DNA of 64,000 bases from Chromatiaceae bacterium (GCA_024235175.1 JACKMX010000004.1:754170-818169), one strand, 5' to 3'. Shown: positions 1 to 8,724, counted from the first letter of the stretch. Notes: generated by a model from the sequence alone, not told the origin. Made by a program: numbers and translations.

Positions 1-2
1 GT

Positions 3-68
3 GGAGAAGGTATCACTGTCGAATCAAAATCGGCGCTCGACACCTTGTTTGACGATATCACGAGCTGA
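3..68 (+). CDS. ParD-type antitoxin, C-terminal tail (partial)
   Basis: The frame is open from the window edge and encodes 21 residues ending in LDTLFDDITS before a stop. It ends 5 bases before a ParE-like toxin start, the usual antitoxin-toxin spacing. The acidic, hydrophobic C-terminal tail matches the toxin-wrapping tail of ParD/CC2985-type antitoxins. The DNA-binding N-terminus lies outside the window, so the family call rests mostly on position. Confidence 0.5.
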   Translation, partial: GEGITVESKSALDTLFDDITS

Positions 69-73
69 CCTTC

Positions 74-328
74 ATGGCGCGCCATCAGCTGGTCATTGCG
101 CCTGCCGCAAAAAACGACCTCAAAGACATTTACCAATACGGACTGAGACAGTGGGGAAAAGTACAATCTGAAAGCTACCTGTCCACTATAAAGAACCAAT
201 TCTGGTTGCTGACTCAGCAACCACTAATCGGCACCGAGCGCCCCGAATTACTGCCTGACACCAGAAGCCTCCCTGTAGAAAGCCATACCCTGTTTTACCG
301 TGTGACTCAGAGTGACCAAAATATCTGA
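74..328 (+). CDS. ParE/RelE-superfamily toxin, C-terminally shortened
   Basis: The 84 residues begin MARHQLVIAPAAKNDL and contain the ParE pattern: an N-terminal AxxDLxxIYxY helix (about residues 11-23), a helix with WG near 28, a central GTERPEL segment near 54-60, and the strand HTLFYRV near 71-77. ParE toxins poison DNA gyrase and are neutralised by the ParD antitoxin encoded just upstream. Family members usually run to about 95-100 residues, with a final strand and an HxRxD-like tail. Here the frame ends in SDQNI straight after the FYRV strand, so the last strand is missing. An 8-base motif, ATCTGATG, straddles the stop and recurs about 30 bases later, suggesting that a small rearrangement removed the end. 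The toxin is probably crippled. Confidence 0.6.
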   Translation: MARHQLVIAPAAKNDLKDIYQYGLRQWGKVQSESYLSTIKNQFWLLTQQPLIGTERPELLPDTRSLPVESHTLFYRVTQSDQNI

Positions 329-722
329 TGGGTTTTCCCCGATTTCTGATCACATTATCTGATGGATAAAGAAAGTGCTGCGTCTGACGCCAGAAAAGGT
401 GCCAGCCACAGCCTTACAACGCCATCAGACGCCTTGATCGGTCTTTCGTCCGCAGGCACGTTGACGAGGATCATCCGGGCTTTTGTTCGACTGATGGGCA
501 CCACTGAACTATCGTGCAGCCGCTTTTCCATCAGGCGGACGAGTGCATTCCATGGCAATCAGGGGATCTTTCTTTGCAAGATCTCGGAGACCAGCTTCTC
601 GAAGAACGCCAGCCTTGAGCGCCTTCCGTCCGCCAACCCTGAACCGTACGGGAAAAGACCCACGTATTCATGAGCCATTACCCCAAAACTCAGGCAGCAA
701 TCGGTTTAGCCTTCGATCGTGC
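329..722. other. No recognisable gene; degenerate sequence
   Basis: About 390 bases between the shortened ParE gene and the higBA remnant. Several short frames exist on both strands (for example about 360-670 on the plus strand), but none has a recognisable domain, a ribosome binding site or a conserved-looking composition. It is most likely decayed mobile DNA. Confidence 0.5.
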
Positions 723-984
723 TCAGGCCAGGTGTGTTAAGCGCTTTCACAGCTCATTGCGCTGCTGAAGGTTCAACAAAAATCAGCCGTATTCCCAAAT
801 ACGGTCGCCAGCATCAATGCCGTGTCAGCCGTAATTGCTCGGCGATTGGTACACAATTCATTGACGTTTTTCGACTGACGCCCATGGCTTCTGCCAGTTG
901 CCCCTGAGTCAGCGCCATGGGCACGAGGAATTCCTCAGTGATGATCTCACCGACACTGACGGGTTGTCGTTTCGTGATATTCAT
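723..984 (-). pseudogene. higA: HigA-family XRE antitoxin, frameshifted
   Basis: Reading from ATG at 984, the protein starts MNITKRQPVSVGEIITEEFL and continues ALTQGQLAEAMGVSRKT. This is the HigA helix-turn-helix with its typical GExLxEEFL(x)PMxLTQxxLAxxMGVSRxxxNEL pattern. Directly after SRKT one base is missing relative to the family. In the next frame the homology resumes as NELCTNRRAITADTALMLA, then FGNTADF and LQQRNEL. A further lesion affects the tryptophan after DF, and a stop replaces the tryptophan after NEL. HigA would bind both its own operator and the HigB toxin. With at least two disruptions this copy is not expected to make a working antitoxin. The toxin upstream is broken too, so the pair decayed together. 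Confidence 0.75.
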
Positions 985-992
985 CGCCTGCC

Positions 993-1287
993 TCACCGAT
1001 AATCGTGGTTATCCAGATAGATGTCCTGGGCCTCACCATGTTCGCCTGACCAGGTAAACACCAATCGCCATTGCTTGTTAACGCGGATCGAATGCTTCCC
1101 GGCCAAGTTCCTCTCAACTTTTCAAAATGATTGCTCGGAGGCGACCGTAGGTCGAGATCACAGGTCGCGTCATCGATTAACTGCAGCTTTCGAAACAGTC
1201 GGTCTTCGACCTCAGCGGGAATCTTCTTGCTGATTTTATCCCCAGATAAAAATCCCTTAGCCAGCGGTCGCGAAAACTCTGAATCAA
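993..1287 (-). pseudogene. higB: HigB-family toxin, multiply frameshifted
   Basis: Starting at a TTG at 1287, one frame gives LIQSFRDRWLRDF, the HigB N-terminus. A second frame continues DKISKKIPAEVEDRLFRKLQ and then LIDDATCDLDLRSPPSNHFEKLRG. A third gives NLAGKHSIRVNKQWRLVF followed by YLDNHDYR and a stop at 993. These are the ordered motifs of HigB, the mRNA-cleaving RelE-fold toxin, including the RSPPxNxxExLxG and HSIRVNxQWR segments. Two frameshifts separate the pieces. The stop lies just ahead of the higA start, so the gene order was toxin then antitoxin, as is standard for higBA. The gene is dead. Confidence 0.75.
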
Positions 1288-1473
1288 TGGCAATCCCTTC
1301 TTGGTGAGAAACTGTAGCGTACTTAGTTACATTTTGCAAGCAACAGAAGTGGAGAGTTGTGACACAGGCATCGCGTGGAGATCCAACCCCTTCTCCACGA
1401 GGGAACGGCACGAATATATGAGATTTTTCTGTAAGTTACGGGTATAGGAAGAATAAACGCCCTTTTCACCCTA

Positions 1474-2682
1474 GTGTCATGTCACGCTTGATAAGTTAAA
1501 TTATTACTGGCATGGTTAGCCAACCGATCGGAGGTGGCCATGCCAAAAATCAAGTACCGTTTCTCATTGACCTCAGAAGAGCGAGAGGAACTCGAAACCA
1601 TTGTTGCCAAGGGCAAGCACAGTTCGCAAAAGGTGCTCAGCGCGTTGATCCTACTGAATTGCGCGGAAACTGAGTCACAGCCCCGGACTTTGCACGATCA
1701 TGATATTGCCCAGGTGCTGCATGTCAGTGCGATGAAGATACAGCGAGTTAAACAACGTTTTGTGGAGGAAGGTCTTGAAGTGGCGCTCAACGGTCATCCG
1801 GGGAAGCGAATATATGAGCGCAAGGCCGATGGTGATTTTGAGGCGCATCTGGTGGCGCTGAGTTGCAGTGACCCGCCCGAAGGGCATGCGCAATGGTCAC
1901 TGCGACTGCTGGCAGATAAAGCCGTGGAATTGCAGTACATCGAGAGCATCTCCTATGAAACGGTTCGCCGGGTGTTAAAAAAACGAGATCAAACCGTGGC
2001 GAAAGGTTGGCTGGGTCATCCTGCCCAAACAGGATGGCAGCTTCGTAGCCCAAATGGAGTGGGTGCTCGATGTCTCACAAACGGCTCTATGATGCGCGGT
2101 TTCCGGTTGTCTGTATGGACGAATCGCCCGGCAGTTGATAGAAGAAACACGAACTCCCATTGCTGGCGGTCCCGGTCAGCTAAGGCGGTATGACTATGAA
2201 TACAAACGCTGCGGAACCTGCAACATTTTCATGGCGAATGAACCGCTGGCCGGCACGCGGATGATCGAGGTGACCGAGCACAAAACCAAGACAGACTGGG
2301 CGCGCTTTTTGTGGCAAAGATCGCAGCGCGTTATGCTGATGCGGAAAGGATCACTCTGGTGATGGATAATCTGAACACCCATGCACCGGGCTCCTTGTAC
2401 GAAACGTTCCCTCCGGACGAGGCCAAGGCGCTATGGGATCGGTTCGAGTTTGTCTTTACCCCCAAACATGGAAGTTGGCTCAACATGGCCGAGATTGAAC
2501 TCAATGTGCTGATTGGGCAGTGCCTCAATCGCCGAATTGCCGATCTCGACAAAATGCGTTCTGAGGTCTCTGCGTGGGAGATGGACAGGAACAGTAAAAA
2601 AGCAGCGTCAACTTTCACCACGAAAGATGCTCGGATCAAACTGAAACGCCTTTTATCCAACATTAGATGAGTGACATGACAC
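1474..2682 (+). mobile_element. IS630-family insertion sequence (about 1.2 kb), inactive
   Basis: A 12-base perfect terminal inverted repeat, GTGTCATGTCAC at 1474-1485 and GTGACATGACAC at 2671-2682, bounds a broken transposase gene. A TA dinucleotide flanks each end (1472-1473 and 2683-2684), and both sit inside CTAG. This is the TA target duplication and CTAG preference known for IS630/Tc1 elements. The element seems complete at its ends, but its transposase frame is broken, so it could only move if a transposase were supplied from elsewhere. Confidence 0.85.
1534..2670 (+). pseudogene. IS630-family DDE transposase, several frameshifts
   Basis: The N-terminal helix-turn-helix part (KYRFSLTSEEREELE onwards) is open from an ATG at 1540 (with a possible ATG six bases earlier) to about residue 148. 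It then shifts frame at an A7 run near 1975-1982. The catalytic domain is readable only by changing frame near 1980, 2070, 2130 and 2310. The DDE triad is recognisable: the first Asp in VVCMDESP, the second in LVMDNLNTH and the Glu in NMAEIELNVL. An intact family member would be one chain of about 370 residues. With about four frame changes this gene is inactive, although the terminal repeats remain perfect. Confidence 0.85.
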
Positions 2683-2882
2683 TAGTCCACCAGCTTCTGA
2701 CTACTGTTGAGTCTCTCATCAACCATACGATTCCCCAGAAATCGGCTGGCGGAGAGCCAGCAACGCTGAAAACTCACCTTCAACTTTCCTCAAGCGGCCC
2801 TGTTTTCGACAACCAACACAACGAATCCTGCCGCGCTGGCAGTAGCGCAGCATTGGATCTGTATCGTCAACTTTCGGAGCTG

Positions 2883-4232
2883 TCAGTCAAACAACCCTGG
2901 TTGCAGTCCGACCGGTGGCGCCCGGCTTTCGGGTAGCGGCCTGGGCTCACTGGCTTGGGCTTTGTGCTTCAGGTGATTGAGGATTTGCTTGAGAGCCTGC
3001 CCGCGAGCGCGTAGCGAGTGCCGGCATCACTATCGGATCTTCAATACTGGCAATCACCTTCATGGCGCGCGCCGCAGGCGCTGCATGTTTCGATGTCGAT
3101 GTTGAAGACGCGCTTGAGCCGCTGCGCCCAGGTCATCGAGACTCGGCGTTCGGCAGGGGTTTGCTCTTGCTTGCCGTTCGCGGTTTTGGCTTGATGCCCT
3201 TGCCCCGCCTGGCTGGCGTGACCAACGCCCGGTGCTGGCTGTTGGGCGCAAACACCCCATGAAAACGGGTCAAATTGACTCTGGGTTTTGGCACCAGCGC
3301 TGCCAGTCTTGCAATGAAGTCCAGCGGCTCGAATATGACATGCGTGGTGCCGTCCCGGTAGGGCGTCTTGAGCTGGTAACGGATATTGCCATTGGGCGTG
3401 AGTGACAGCCGTTTTTCCGATACCGCCGGCCGGCTGATGTATCGGCACAAGCGTTCCAGCTTCTTGCGTTCATCGGCCCTGGCCACCACCCCGGCATGCA
3501 GGCTGAACCCAGCTACCTTGCCGATCCCGTCATCGAACGGTTCACCACTGGCCGGCAGAGTTTGCATAGTGAACACCTTGCGCCCCGCCTGTGGACCGAC
3601 CGCAATGCGGTAAGTGATCGAGTGCCCCAGCAGGGGTGTCATCGGATCGTCGTCCACCGCATCACCCGACAGGTAGCTGTTCTCCATATCCCGTTCCAGC
3701 AGACCCTGGCATTCCAGAAAGCGCCCTACCCGGTGGGCGATGGTGTGCGCCAGTCGGGTGAGTTCGGCGCCGCTCGGCGCCTGCACCCAACGGAACCGTG
3801 CGGCTCCAAGGCGAGTATCGACATACACGCCATCCAAAAACAGCATGTGGAAATGAATGTTGAGGTTAAGCGCACTGCCGAAGCGTTGGATCAGCGTGAC
3901 GGCACCCGTTCTGGCCGTGTCGTGTGTATAGCCCGCTTTCCTGACCAGATGCGTGGCGATGACACGGTAAACGATGCCCAGCACGCGGGCCATGATCTCG
4001 GGCCGGCTGGCAAACAGGAAGCGCAGCTGGAACCGGAAACTCAACACCCACTGGCGCATGGGTTGTTCGGGTAGTACTTCATCGACCAGCAAGGCTGCGC
4101 TTTCGGCTCTGGCTCCTGCTTCGCTCTACCTCCTACGTCCATGCAGTCGTCGGCCATACGCCTGGCACCGCAGCTCGGGCAGAAACCTCTTCTTTTGCAG
4201 CTGAAAGCAAACAGATGCTCGGCGTGGCAGGA
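2883..4232 (-). pseudogene. IS91-family (rolling-circle, Y2) transposase, degenerate
   Basis: The longest intact piece (about 4092-3133) carries the IS91 core: LLVDEVLPEQPMRQWVLSF, then RFGSALNLNIHFHMLFLDGV with the HxH metal motif, and later RYISRPAVSEKRLSL and YRDGTTHVIFEPLDFIARLA. The N-terminal zinc-binding region (CHAEHLFAFSCKRRGFCPSC, near 4170-4230) is in another frame. It is separated from the core by an extra stretch of about 16 residues, with RRMADDCMDVGG where relatives pass directly into ALLVDEV. The C-terminus changes frame twice more and ends PLPESRAPPVGLQPGLFD. Such transposases move single strands by rolling circle. This one lacks its very start and a continuous frame, so it is inactive. 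Confidence 0.8.
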
Positions 4233-4297
4233 CTATCGTTTAGCGGAAAATTCTTTAACCCTCAGCCGAAATGCCAGCCAAATACCAGCTTGCCATC

Positions 4298-5545
4298 TTA
4301 TAATTTCAACGCTGCCTGCAGGTCCTCGTGTTCGAATGCACTGGCCATGCGTGTGATCGCTGCACGTCTTGCCCCCACCTCTGTCGCCACTGCCTGCCAG
4401 GTGCGTGTTACCTCTGCCACTTCACGGATAAGCGTGCATGCCTGCCCATCGACGAGCCCAAAATATTCGGCTGCTTCCCGCAATAACCCCACTGAACAGG
4501 TACCTTCATCAAGGTCAATGTTTGTGGTCAGTATCCGCGCCTTCACATCCACAGGTGTCGGATTGAGATCATAGGCAGGCGAAAGCACCCAACCACCCTG
4601 CCCTGACCACAGGAACCCGTGGTTGCGCAAGTGATCGTCAACGTTGGACACCAGAACATTAAAAGCCACACGACGGTAAAGCTGTCGCGCATCTTCCTTG
4701 GCCTGCGCACCATGCGCCGTCAAAGCATCTACCAGTTCGGGGTAACTGCCACGTTCACCGTCCCGCGCCCCCGTCATCGACATCGCAGACAGAAAAGGAA
4801 TACGCCAGCCGTTGTCACGATCAAAACGACGCGACAACAGCACCGGTTTACCGGCAACCTGCAGCAATGCATGCTCGGGGGTTTGAATACCCGCCCGCTC
4901 CGCCAGTCTGAGAGCGACTTCTTCCCAGGTTTCAATGCTGTAGTCGTCGGACTCCTTGGGGAATTTCGCGATCGACAGGTGGCCATGCTGATCGATCACG
5001 GATGCCTTGGGGCGAGCGCCACCCAGTGACGAACCCGGTGCGAAGATCAGCTGCAGATCATCGTCCGTCTCCTCGTCACGCTCTATCCGCTCAGTGATCT
5101 GAAGCAGACGGCCAAGTTCAATCAGCGCCGGGACGCCGTCACGTACGGGCGCCTGAAACACCTCCTCACCGTGCCAACGAAACCTGAGCGCGCCCAGACG
5201 GGTCTGATCTGCAACACCAAGCAGGTAATGCAATTCCCCCAGCGTGCGCACTTGCCGCCCCTCGCATTCAGCCAGACGTCGTTCGGCGCGCTGCATCAGG
5301 CGTCTGCCCCAGGTATCCGGTGCCGAGTCGCCAATCGATCCGAATATGGGCTGGCCTGCTGGCGGCGGGAATGCCCCTGCAGTCAGAGTCAGTGCCGGCT
5401 CAATCGAAAACCGGTTTGCATCGCCTAGCCAAGTCTCATCATATTCAAAGGTAACGGTCTCTCCCCGGCGTGACGCCTGCCGATGAAGTATCCCGAGGGG
5501 TCGTATCTGCCCTTCCAGATCAATATGAATCTCAACGTCAGTCAT
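4298..5545 (-). CDS. hipA: HipA-family serine/threonine kinase toxin
   Basis: The 415-residue protein has both HipA signatures: the N-terminal GxxPDxWGxxLM segment (PDTWGRRLMQ, about residues 76-85) and the kinase domain. SSLGGARPKASV near 172-183 holds the Gly-rich loop with the Ser/Lys that bind ATP. FNVLVSNVDDHLRNHGFL near 295-312 is the catalytic loop, and SPAYDLNP near 322-329 is the metal-binding Asp segment. HipA kinases phosphorylate glutamyl-tRNA synthetase or related targets and cause growth arrest. The ATG overlaps the stop of hipB in the order expected for hipBA. An open frame extends further upstream but only runs through hipB. All key residues seem present, so this is the most intact toxin module on this side of guaA. 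Confidence 0.88.
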   Translation of the reverse strand: MTDVEIHIDLEGQIRPLGILHRQASRRGETVTFEYDETWLGDANRFSIEPALTLTAGAFPPPAGQPIFGSIGDSAPDTWGRRLMQRAERRLAECEGRQVRTLGELHYLLGVADQTRLGALRFRWHGEEVFQAPVRDGVPALIELGRLLQITERIERDEETDDDLQLIFAPGSSLGGARPKASVIDQHGHLSIAKFPKESDDYSIETWEEVALRLAERAGIQTPEHALLQVAGKPVLLSRRFDRDNGWRIPFLSAMSMTGARDGERGSYPELVDALTAHGAQAKEDARQLYRRVAFNVLVSNVDDHLRNHGFLWSGQGGWVLSPAYDLNPTPVDVKARILTTNIDLDEGTCSVGLLREAAEYFGLVDGQACTLIREVAEVTRTWQAVATEVGARRAAITRMASAFEHEDLQAALKL

Positions 5546-5873
5546 CCGATTGCTTCCTGCGCTTCGTCGACATACGCACGCGCTGGGGCAGTTCCCCGGA
5601 AGCAAGAGCCTGACCGATTTCATCGTGGACCGGATCGGCAAGCTGATCGAGTCTTTCCAGCAATCCCAGCGCCTGCAAGACCGCAGCGTAAATACCCATA
5701 CCCACACCCGGGTCACCCGCCTCGACCCGCTGCAGGGTTGCCCGGCTGGTAAAGGCACGTTCGGCGACCACAGCCATGGTCAAACGGCGCCGCTGCCGAG
5801 CTTCGCGGAGATCGGTACCCAGTTTTCTCAAAACTCGCCTGATGGCTGAGGACGGAATATGTGGCTTTGGCAT
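5538..5873 (-). CDS. hipB: HipB-type XRE antitoxin/repressor
   Basis: A 111-residue basic protein with an XRE helix-turn-helix at about residues 18-75 (LRKLGTDLREARQRRRLTMA, then SRATLQRVEAGDPGVGMG). It precedes and overlaps hipA by the coding of its last two codons, which implies translational coupling. HipB proteins neutralise HipA and repress the operon. The perfect long palindrome directly in front of the start codon is the likely operator. The tail is Lys/Arg-rich (STKRRKQSDD) and differs from the E. coli HipB tail, so the way it is degraded may differ. Confidence 0.85.
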   Translation of the reverse strand: MPKPHIPSSAIRRVLRKLGTDLREARQRRRLTMAVVAERAFTSRATLQRVEAGDPGVGMGIYAAVLQALGLLERLDQLADPVHDEIGQALASGELPQRVRMSTKRRKQSDD

Positions 5874-5876
5874 AAA

Positions 5877-5918
5877 GTATCATTCATGATACATTAATTG
5901 ACATTAATGTATCATGAA
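5877..5918 (-). promoter_or_regulatory. Palindromic operator in front of hipBA
   Basis: Two overlapping inverted repeats lie immediately upstream of the hipB start. One has perfect 16-base arms (5883-5898 and 5903-5918) around TGAC. The other has 7-base arms GTATCAT/ATGATAC around TC at 5877-5892. Together they give three copies of a GTATCATGAAT-like half-site within 42 bases, as expected for cooperative binding of a HipB dimer. Confidence 0.7.
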
Positions 5919-5945
5919 TATTACATTATTCAAGCTTAATCGCCG

Positions 5946-6255
5946 ATACCATGAATAGTTCAACAGCCAAGGCATGGTATTGGTGCAGCGCGCAGAATCT
6001 GGGGGTGGCGATACCATTATCTATACCATTGGAAAATGGTACTAACTGCTTGCCGATGCCTGCCAGTGCCAGAAGATGCCAGACAGATATAAAGATAACT
6101 TATTGATTTTTTGTGCTGACTTCGTCTTGATCCCTGCAGGTGCCAGCCAGTGCCAGATCTGCGCTACTCCCACTCTATTGTGAATAAGCCTTTTTTATCT
6201 TTTATATTCAATGGCTTGTTTTCCTGCTAAACGGTAATACCATGAAAAATACCAT
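5946..6255. repeat. Cluster of ATACCAT motifs beside a guaA-like core site
   Basis: The heptamer ATACCAT, on either strand, occurs at 5946-5952, 5974-5980, 6011-6017, 6023-6029, 6237-6243 and 6249-6255. A TGCCAG hexamer also recurs around 6061-6160. Nothing here looks coding. The last pair forms the 19-base string ATACCATGAAAAATACCAT, which is repeated perfectly at 8887-8905 on the other side of the ATPase module. Such clustering fits arm-type binding sites of a lost site-specific recombinase; that role is inferred. Confidence 0.55.
6166..6175. repeat. Attachment-site-like copy of the guaA 3' end
   Basis: ACTCCCACTC here equals positions 8977-8986, the last codons of guaA on the minus strand (GAG TGG GAG T). 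Three of the next five bases also agree (TATTG here, AATGG in guaA). The two copies bracket a 2.8-kb segment with one plus-strand and one minus-strand gene. It reads as one end of a small integrated island. Confidence 0.5.
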
Positions 6256-6401
6256 GCTCAGAAAATCCTTCAAAATCTTCGAAAAAAATGCCGATTGAAC
6301 ACTTCTAGATAGCGCCCTAGCCACCTTCCGGGCTTTGACTTCCAGGTGCGCCCCCTCCTGCTCCGGCAGATAATGGATCATCGTACCAGGCACCGCATAT
6401 C

Positions 6402-6447
6402 GGCTAATTGGCAATAATATTGACAATTAGCCATTTTCTCTCATAAT
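6402..6447 (+). promoter_or_regulatory. Promoter and overlapping inverted repeat for the ATPase gene
   Basis: A consensus -35 box TTGACA (6420-6425) is separated by 16 bases from CATAAT (6442-6447). The 9-base inverted repeat GGCTAATTG/CAATTAGCC (6402-6410 and 6424-6432) overlaps the -35 box, which suggests repressor control. The gene starts about 30 bases further on. Confidence 0.55.
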
Positions 6448-6476
6448 GCAAGCATGCAAAGCAATCAGAAACCACC

Positions 6477-7649
6477 ATGACCTACATCCCCCGGAACGCA
6501 GAATCGAGACTTCAACACTTCGCCAGCGGCTATCCGGTGGTTGTGGTCACCGGCCCTCGCCAGTCCGGCAAGTCCACCCTGGTGAGGCATGCCTTTCCCG
6601 ATCACCATTATGTATCGCTTGAAGATCTCGACCAAAGGGAATTTGCAGAAACGGACACGCGTGGTTTTTTGAATCAATTTAGTGGGGGCGCCATCCTGGA
6701 CGAGGCGCAACGCTGCCCTACCCTGTTTTCTTATCTCCAGACACGCGTCGATGAACGACAACAACCCGGCGAATTTATCCTGACGGGTTCCCAGCAGTTT
6801 GGCCTGTTGTCTGGCATCACGCAGAGTCTGGCCGGCAGAGCCTCATTGTTGACGCTGCTACCCATGACCTACGGCGAGTTACAGCGCGCAGGAAAAATTG
6901 GCAAGAACCTCGACAAGATACTCTTTGATGGCACTTTCCCCTCCATTTTCGACCGCGAACTCGAATCGCATCCCTGGTATGGAAACTATGTACGCACTTA
7001 CCTGGAACGAGACGTCCGGCAACTGATCAAGGTACAGGATTTGGGAACCTTTCAACGCTTCCTGAAATTGTGTGCAGGCCGGACCGGACAACTCCTCAAT
7101 CTTTCCTCGCTGGCCAACGACTGTGGTATTACGCATAACACAGCCAAGGCCTGGATATCCGTATTGGAAGCCAGTTATATCCTGCACCTGTTGCCGCCGC
7201 ATCACCAGAATTTCAACAAGCGCTTGGTCAAAACGCCCAAACTCTATTTCCTGGATACCGGGCTTGCGACCTGGTTGCTCGGCATCCAAAACAGCGAACA
7301 ATTATCTACCCACGTTCAACGAGGCGCCTTATTCGAAACCTGGGTCATAAGTGAATTGCTTAAAGCCCGTTATAACGCGGGTGAAACCTCGAACCTTTAC
7401 TTCTGGCGTGATCGTTCGGGACATGAGGTGGACCTGCTGATTGACCATGGAACCCATCTGTCACCGCTGGAAATAAAATCCGGGCAAACCATCAACAAGG
7501 ATTACTTCAAGGGGCTGGAGTTCTGGCAAAAACTGGCAAGTGAAACCACCGGAAAAGCGTGGCTGGTTTATGGCGGTGACACCCGGCAGATACGTTCTGA
7601 TGTCACTGTTCTGCCGTGGCATGAAATCAACTCCGAGCAGATTGTATAG
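6477..7649 (+). CDS. AAA-type ATPase with DUF4143 domain
   Basis: The 390-residue protein has Walker A GPRQSGKST at residues 26-34, Walker B AILDEAQ at about 72-78 and a sensor-like TGSQQ near 102-106. The C-terminal half is DUF4143, with FLDTGLATWLLG near 257-268 and GHEVDLLID...LEIKSG near 315-335. The last is the acidic/Lys pattern of a PD-(D/E)XK-like fold. These proteins are widespread in bacteria and archaea, often on mobile DNA, and their biological role is mostly unsettled. The gene has its own promoter and ends 4 bases before a convergent gene. The ATPase active-site residues look intact. Its location between guaA-type repeats marks it as island cargo. Confidence 0.85.
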   Translation: MTYIPRNAESRLQHFASGYPVVVVTGPRQSGKSTLVRHAFPDHHYVSLEDLDQREFAETDTRGFLNQFSGGAILDEAQRCPTLFSYLQTRVDERQQPGEFILTGSQQFGLLSGITQSLAGRASLLTLLPMTYGELQRAGKIGKNLDKILFDGTFPSIFDRELESHPWYGNYVRTYLERDVRQLIKVQDLGTFQRFLKLCAGRTGQLLNLSSLANDCGITHNTAKAWISVLEASYILHLLPPHHQNFNKRLVKTPKLYFLDTGLATWLLGIQNSEQLSTHVQRGALFETWVISELLKARYNAGETSNLYFWRDRSGHEVDLLIDHGTHLSPLEIKSGQTINKDYFKGLEFWQKLASETTGKAWLVYGGDTRQIRSDVTVLPWHEINSEQIV

Positions 7650-7653
7650 GCGG

Positions 7654-8724
7654 TCACTCCTTATCCGTGTCTATTTTGCTAAGATCGTCCAGTGCACTTT
7701 CAGTCAGAATAATCTTTCTCTTTTTCTTTAGCTTGACTACTTTGGGATCAAAGTTTTCCTGAATATCCTGGTGATTTTCAACTAACCAGGCATTCGCCCG
7801 ATCGATCTCTTCTGCCAGAAACTTTTCCACCTCCGCATAGTCAGCCACCCGTGAGTTGCAGTCTGACAGAAAATGACGCCAGCGAATCTGCTTCAGCGTT
7901 CTTTCATTGGTAAAAACAAAAAATCGGTGAGGATCGTCATCCCAGTCCTTGTCGTGTACATATACGGCAGAATGTCGTTGGACATTTGATTCACTCAATG
8001 CCAACCAGCGTTCGCGTTGATAGCCATACCAGCGACTTCGTAATTCATCCAACTGAGCCTCCTGCCCTGCAGCATCAATGTTCACATCCCACAGAAATCC
8101 GCCTTTATCCTGCTTACCGTGATTTTTGCCATCGACATACTCATGGGGGATGAGTTGGCGGATAATTTCATCGCCCGCAGATTCGACCTCATCCAGCACA
8201 TAGGTGGCCAGGGAAGTAAAAGTCGCATAGTAAAATTGCTCTTGTATGAGCAATCTGACCCAGGAAGGATGTTGGTAGGCGTAGTATTCAATGCCTTTGT
8301 AATCCGGAAAGTCCCGCTTGCGTGCTTCTTCTTGAAACACGTAGTCCGCATAGTCGTAATCGTAGAGTGTCGGGAAGTCCAGCAGAGTCTTACCCTCCGC
8401 CATGCTCTCATTGAGATAGATGTAATCTTCACCAATGCCTGCGGTCAGAAGCCTTGCCCAGTTCAGCTGGTTGAGGTCGGTTAACGACACATTCTTCCAG
8501 GCCTCATCAACCTCGTCAGACCGGCACTTAATATCGAGCAAATCATCCAACAATACGCACTGTATCCTGCGGCTTGCATCTTCACCCATGGTTGCTCGGA
8601 AGCATTCCTGTTCCTGTGGCGTCCAGGCGTAATAATGCGCGTCGGCTGCGATTAGTGCCTTGCGTGCAGCTACCATCAGCTTTTGTCTCTCCTTATAAGC
8701 CAGCTTGTAAGGTTTTTCTTTCAT
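7654..8724 (-). CDS. Uncharacterised acidic protein, island cargo
   Basis: I do not recognise this 356-residue protein. It is soluble-looking, with no signal peptide or membrane segment, and rich in acidic and aromatic residues (LYDYDYADYVF, YYAYQHPSW, DKDWDDDPHRFFVF). A Trp/Tyr-rich middle (about 110-200) is followed by a charged helical region and a basic patch, KVVKLKKKRKI, near residues 332-342. It converges on the ATPase gene with a 4-base gap and sits inside the same pair of repeats, so the two may have travelled together. Start ATG at 8724 is the only good one. The gene call is firm; the function is unknown. Confidence 0.7.
   Translation of the reverse strand: MKEKPYKLAYKERQKLMVAARKALIAADAHYYAWTPQEQECFRATMGEDASRRIQCVLLDDLLDIKCRSDEVDEAWKNVSLTDLNQLNWARLLTAGIGEDYIYLNESMAEGKTLLDFPTLYDYDYADYVFQEEARKRDFPDYKGIEYYAYQHPSWVRLLIQEQFYYATFTSLATYVLDEVESAGDEIIRQLIPHEYVDGKNHGKQDKGGFLWDVNIDAAGQEAQLDELRSRWYGYQRERWLALSESNVQRHSAVYVHDKDWDDDPHRFFVFTNERTLKQIRWRHFLSDCNSRVADYAEVEKFLAEEIDRANAWLVENHQDIQENFDPKVVKLKKKRKIILTESALDDLSKIDTDKE

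Noticed and set aside
2667..2936. 89-codon frame after the IS630-type element
   Set aside because: It starts in the terminal repeat of the element and overlaps the end of the IS91-type gene; nothing supports it as a gene.
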